The notes below the pieces were generated by a model. It did not search any database and was not told the DNA's origin. It was given only the letters and a program-made list of their open reading frames with translations. From an archaeon 13_2_20CM_2_53_6 (GTDB taxonomy: Archaea > Thermoproteota > Bathyarchaeia > 40CM-2-53-6), in the NCBI GenBank assembly GCA_001915065.1, contig MNDT01000053.1, positions 1 to 33,059 on the forward strand: a DNA stretch of 33,059 bases, given 5' to 3'. The stretch's first letter is position 1. Each line of letters starts with the position of its first letter. Shown one piece after another: positions 29,624 to 33,059 of this stretch. Both the position numbers and the translations under genes were made by a program.

Positions 29624-29773
29624 GAGAATTGGGCTGAAACGATTGACAAATGCTGACAGTTTTTACCTGACACTGGTTCTTGTCGATTAGCCTCAAACAA
29701 CCGACTGGTCTGTGAAAGATAATGATCTTTTCTTGAACCCTCCAGTCACTCACCATCATGACGTAGACGTGAA

Positions 29774-30352
29774 TTGAAGGAAACTCCTGCCAGCAGGTGT
29801 GAGTGGGCGACCTACAGCAACAGTCCGCTCATGATTCACTACCATGATAAGGAATGGGGAGTCCCGGTGCATAACGACAGAATCTTGTTCGAGTTCCTTA
29901 CACTGGAGGGGGCTCAAGCAGGACTCAATTGGCAAACCATTCTCAACAAACGTGAGAACTATCGCAAAGCTTTCCACGCCTTCGACCCCGCGAAGATCGC
30001 GCGCTACAACAAGAAGGATGTCCAACGACTCCTCCATGACTCTGGCATCATACGCAACCGTCTCAAAATCGAGGCGACTATCACAAACGCTAAACAATTC
30101 CTGGAGACGCGGAAAGAATTCGGTTCTTTCGATGGTTACATGTGGCGATTTGTCGGCGGTAGGCCGATCAGGAACGCGGCCAAATCGCTCAGTGAGATTC
30201 CTTCGACTACTAGAGAATCCGATGCTATGAGTAAAGAGCTGCGTAAAAGAGGCTTCAGGTTCGTCGGCCCGACTATCTGCTACGCGTTCATGCAGGCAGT
30301 TGGAATGGTAAACGACCACACTACGAAATGCTTCAGATACAACAGAGTATAG
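29774..30352 (+). CDS. tag: DNA-3-methyladenine glycosylase I
   Basis: YHDKEWGVPVHNDRILFEFLTLEGAQAGLNWQTILNKRENYRKAFHAFDP; GFRFVGPTICYAFMQAVGMVNDH; TTG start. Confidence 0.92.
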   Translation: MKETPASRCEWATYSNSPLMIHYHDKEWGVPVHNDRILFEFLTLEGAQAGLNWQTILNKRENYRKAFHAFDPAKIARYNKKDVQRLLHDSGIIRNRLKIEATITNAKQFLETRKEFGSFDGYMWRFVGGRPIRNAAKSLSEIPSTTRESDAMSKELRKRGFRFVGPTICYAFMQAVGMVNDHTTKCFRYNRV

Positions 30353-30561
30353 CCGGAGGCTTCGAATCCCTTTCCCGAGTCTTGTGAAGTCCACGCACTC
30401 ACGGGTCATGAGACTTGTCTTGATGAATGGATCCTGCTGACGAAAGCCGAGGAAAGATGGTAGCATTGCTCCATTCCGTCGATCTCCTCCCAGCATCTCA
30501 GGTCCGTAACGGCGTTCGAGCATACTACAAGTCTTATAATACGGAATGCTAACGGCGCATC

Positions 30562-30936
30562 ATGCCTTCAGCCAAGATGGAAGTGAAACATCTCAATTCT
30601 CCAGACGAGGTCCGAAAGTTCGAGAAGGGCAAGATCGACCTTGTCAAGATCGGCGGAGCTACTGTGGGCCGAGCACGGTTCGAGCCTGGATGGAAATGGT
30701 CCAAGCATGTGAAGCCGATAGCGAACACGGAGAGCTGCGAGGCACCCCACTTTCAATACCATATATCCGGCGTACTTCACATTGTAATGGATGACGGTAC
30801 CGCGAAGGATGTCGGACCCGGAGAAATATCACTGGTGCCCACGGGCCACGATGCGTGGGTCGTCGGAAATGAGCCAGTCGTCGTAGTCGATTTCCAAGGC
30901 ATGGTGGACTACGCGAGACAATCCTCCAAGAAATAG
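30562..30936 (+). CDS. Cupin-domain protein
   Basis: RARFEPGWKWSKHVKP...HFQYHISGVLHIVMDDG...GPGEISLVPTGHDAWVVGNEPVVVVDF. Confidence 0.8.
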   Translation: MPSAKMEVKHLNSPDEVRKFEKGKIDLVKIGGATVGRARFEPGWKWSKHVKPIANTESCEAPHFQYHISGVLHIVMDDGTAKDVGPGEISLVPTGHDAWVVGNEPVVVVDFQGMVDYARQSSKK

Positions 30937-30986
30937 AGCTTCGAAGCACATTCGCCCGACACTAGCCGCATGGACCCGTAGCCTCG

Positions 30987-31005
30987 TCAGGCTTCGTCAG
31001 CCTGA
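30987..31005 (+). terminator. Hairpin downstream of cupin gene (7-bp stem, 5-nt loop)
   Basis: TCAGGCT-TCGTC-AGCCTGA perfect inverted repeat; function not shown. Confidence 0.35.
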
Positions 31006-31087
31006 GTAGTCAAACAATCATATTTGATTGGCCAATGTTGGTCGGAGTCAGGATCAGTCTAATCATATTTGCAAATAGGAACGCTGG

Positions 31088-31732
31088 GTGGAAAGAATAG
31101 TGAACGATGATCAGGCGCGTCACTCTACCAGTCTGGACCCTTCGATGAAGAAGTCGTCGGACCCTGCGGACATGGTTCTGCGAGAGATCGAGGAGATGGG
31201 CAAGAAATCCTTCATCCCATCAATCGGCCCCCTCAAGGGACGGATACTCGCCGATATCGTCAGAGAGCACAAGCCGAGGCTGATCCTCGAAGTAGGTGCT
31301 CTCTACGGATACTCGGCCATCCTCATCGCCAAGAACAGTCCAGCCCATGCACAAATCACAACTGTCGAGAAAGACCCGAAGAACGCCCGCATTACCCAGG
31401 AAAACGTCGCGCGTGCTGGCCTGGACGACATGATCGAGGTCATTCAGGGAGACGCGATCATAATTCTCCCCGAGCTCCCCGGACCCTTCGACCTAGTATT
31501 CCTGGATGCCGAGAAGATCCAGTACCTAGCGTACTTGAAAGCGATTGAAGCGAAGCTGCACCAGGGCAGCGTCATAGTAGCCGATAACGTAGGCGTATTC
31601 CGTGACCAGATGATGGACTATCTCAACTATGTCAGAACCACCGGCCGATACAGGAGCCGTACAGTAGAGACCCTGCTGGAATTCTCAGAGACAACAAAGG
31701 ACGCAATGGAGATCAGCGAAAAACGATACTAG
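31088..31732 (+). CDS. SAM-dependent O-methyltransferase (class I, COMT-like)
   Basis: RLILEVGALYGYSAILIAKN (motif I), VIQGDAIIILPEL, FDLVFLDAEK, GSVIVADNV; GTG start. Confidence 0.88.
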   Translation: MERIVNDDQARHSTSLDPSMKKSSDPADMVLREIEEMGKKSFIPSIGPLKGRILADIVREHKPRLILEVGALYGYSAILIAKNSPAHAQITTVEKDPKNARITQENVARAGLDDMIEVIQGDAIIILPELPGPFDLVFLDAEKIQYLAYLKAIEAKLHQGSVIVADNVGVFRDQMMDYLNYVRTTGRYRSRTVETLLEFSETTKDAMEISEKRY

Positions 31733-32302
31733 AAGATCATTGCCGAGACCCTCGCAGGACCCGAGTCGGGATCTTAAGCTCCACTGCAACATTCCGCTCG
31801 GAGACTACCTGCCAGTCCATCCGACGCGGTTCATCAAGTCCTGAAATCCCCGAAATAGTTGGCGCAAGAGCCGAGACAGGCGCAGAACACGCCCTGATCG
31901 GAAATCCGGGCGGCCGATTTGACCTCGCGCAGTTTTCACGCTGACCTGCACGCTGGCCTCCACGATATCCAAAACGCTCGACCAGCCGATTCTGCGCGAG
32001 AAACAGGAATCAAAGCGCAGACCGGGTTCAACTGGCGGAGACCCCCTCCAGAAAATCTCAAAAGCAGTTGCTCCCCGCGACACAAAGGTGCTCTTTGGGC
32101 GTCCTCCGGAAAGAGAATGATCAGTTTCCATCCATATTCCCATAATGGCAGACAAGCTTTCGGTTGGAATCGATCATGACAGACCCAGCGAATCCTAGAA
32201 TGAGAAATTATTCCACTTTCCCACTATCTCTTCTCTTTCTGTTATCTATTTCTCGACCCCCCCGGGGAGCATACATTCTCTCCAGAAACCCTTCATACTT
32301 TT

Positions 32303-32640
32303 GATGGGTGGCGTGTCGGCCGTAACCCACCTTCTGTTCGTAGCAGCATCTGTCTAATCGGGGAACCCGCGCCTCCGGCGGAGGATCACAGGCGTCTACA
32401 TCCCCTTTCACAGCGCAGCAGGAGCCCGTTTCATCCCGCGTCCAGCCCTCCATCAGGGACGCCCGGGAGAACATCCCATCATCGTCACACGGTACCGGCC
32501 GGGTATCGTTTCTGCGCTCCCACACAGGCTCTCGCCAGACACGTTACGTGTTACGCTTCCGCCATGTGGGTGGAGTTTCCTCAGAACAACGCCGTGTTAT
32601 CGACGCTGTTCTGCGACTGCTCACCGACTCGCCACCCAAA
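32303..32640 (-). ncRNA. rnpB: RNase P RNA, archaeal type A-like
   Basis: Read on minus: GAGGAAACTCC (CR-I), GGATGAAACGG, GGTTCCCCGATTAGACAGATG, ACAGAAGGTGGGTTA (CR-V). P1: TGGGTGGCGAGTCGG (32624-32638) pairs with CCGACACGCCACCCA (32305-32319), one mismatch. P3: CAGAACAGCGTCG/CGGCGTTGTTCTG. P4: AAC(T)CCACC/GGTGGGTT with single bulged T. Confidence 0.9.
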
Positions 32641-32771
32641 CCGGAAAACACGAGACCTGCTAATAGACTGATCAGAACAAGCACACAGAATAATCATGAG
32701 AGATGCCGTGTAGATTCCGCCTCAGACGTTGATATCGCTCCGAACGTGGGCTCCACCAGGGACCAGCACCT

Positions 32772-33059
32772 TGGGCGATTGGGGATCGCGGGCTGAACGT
32801 CTCGACCGAAGTCTCGACGCGTACACCCCGATTCCATCAACCCCATCTTCTGTGGGAGCCCTCGTCCAGTCCGAACACGCTGTCGCCAGCGTGCCAAGTG
32901 GACCGGAATGGTTGCCTATTTTCGGGAGAGGTTTCAGGCTTAGATGCTTTCAGCCCTTATCCTCGATAGCGTGGCGGCCCGGCAGTGCCCTGTCGGACAA
33001 CCGGTAAACTAGAGGCTACGATACCCCGTTCCTCTCGTACTAGGGGCGCCTTCCCCTCA
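32772..33059 (-). rRNA. 23S rRNA, 3' end (continues beyond window)
   Basis: Minus strand reads CTAGTACGAGAGGAACGGGG (sarcin-ricin loop) then ACCGGTTGTC...GGGCTGAAAGCATCTAAGCCTGAAACC...GGGGTGTACGCGTCGAGACTTCGGTCGAGACGTTCAGCCCGCG. Exact 3' end approximate. Confidence 0.95.

Noticed and set aside
29715-29731. Hairpin AAAGAT-AATG-ATCTTT followed by T
   Set aside because: A real inverted repeat but short and AT-rich; may be a weak terminator, not enough to call.
30355-30380. tRNA T-arm-like string GGCTTCGAATCCC
   Set aside because: No complementary T-stem and no D/anticodon arms or acceptor stem around it.
30418-30470. Possible C/D box sRNA (TGATGA then CTGA)
   Set aside because: No C' box or final D box; C box lacks the preceding purine.
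29756-30523. 255-aa minus-strand ORF over tag
   Set aside because: Antisense to the clear Tag glycosylase; low-complexity, family-free protein.
32208-32525. ORFs over the RNase P RNA and 23S region (32208-32525, 32548-32796, 32694-32897, 32729-33007)
   Set aside because: These overlap structured RNA genes and are incidental open frames.
1-33059. CRISPR arrays, transposases, phage genes
   Set aside because: No regularly spaced repeats and no transposase, integrase or phage motifs were recognised anywhere in the window.

Overview
Archaeal-looking window: many TTG/GTG starts, SD motifs of the GGTGATC type, an archaeal type A RNase P RNA and archaeal gene families. Lineage is inferred, possibly Thermoproteota/Nitrososphaeria-like, and was not tested. 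Most of it is metabolic and transport genes. From left to right: a tandem ThyX operon with a heme-oxygenase-like (PqqC/TENA-like) protein and a Ta0938-like Zn protein; GtrA; a fused ~1200-aa indolepyruvate:ferredoxin oxidoreductase; a divergent CaCA-type exchanger; a VTT/DedA protein; a cupredoxin-like surface protein; HyuB; an ECF-S-like membrane protein; a DEAD-box helicase; an Ig-like surface gene with two compensating frameshifts; an MFS transporter; a broken HyuA; a small membrane protein with two ArsA/Get3-type ATPases; CstA; a thioredoxin-like protein; DUF47 + PiT; an F420/NADP reductase-like protein; Tag glycosylase; a cupin; an O-methyltransferase. At the right edge, on the minus strand, are the 3' end of 23S rRNA and, directly downstream, an RNase P RNA gene that I can fold at P1, P3 and P4. 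The best leads are: (1) RNase P RNA directly behind 23S, with a P4 helix carrying an apparently swapped base pair; (2) the asymmetric ArsA pair, in which the second copy has Asp->Asn at the Get3 D57-equivalent position; (3) the surface gene with two opposite 1-nt frameshifts; (4) hyuA with an internal deletion plus frameshift; (5) a cupredoxin fold lacking Cu ligands. No CRISPR array, IS element or convincing tRNA was seen.
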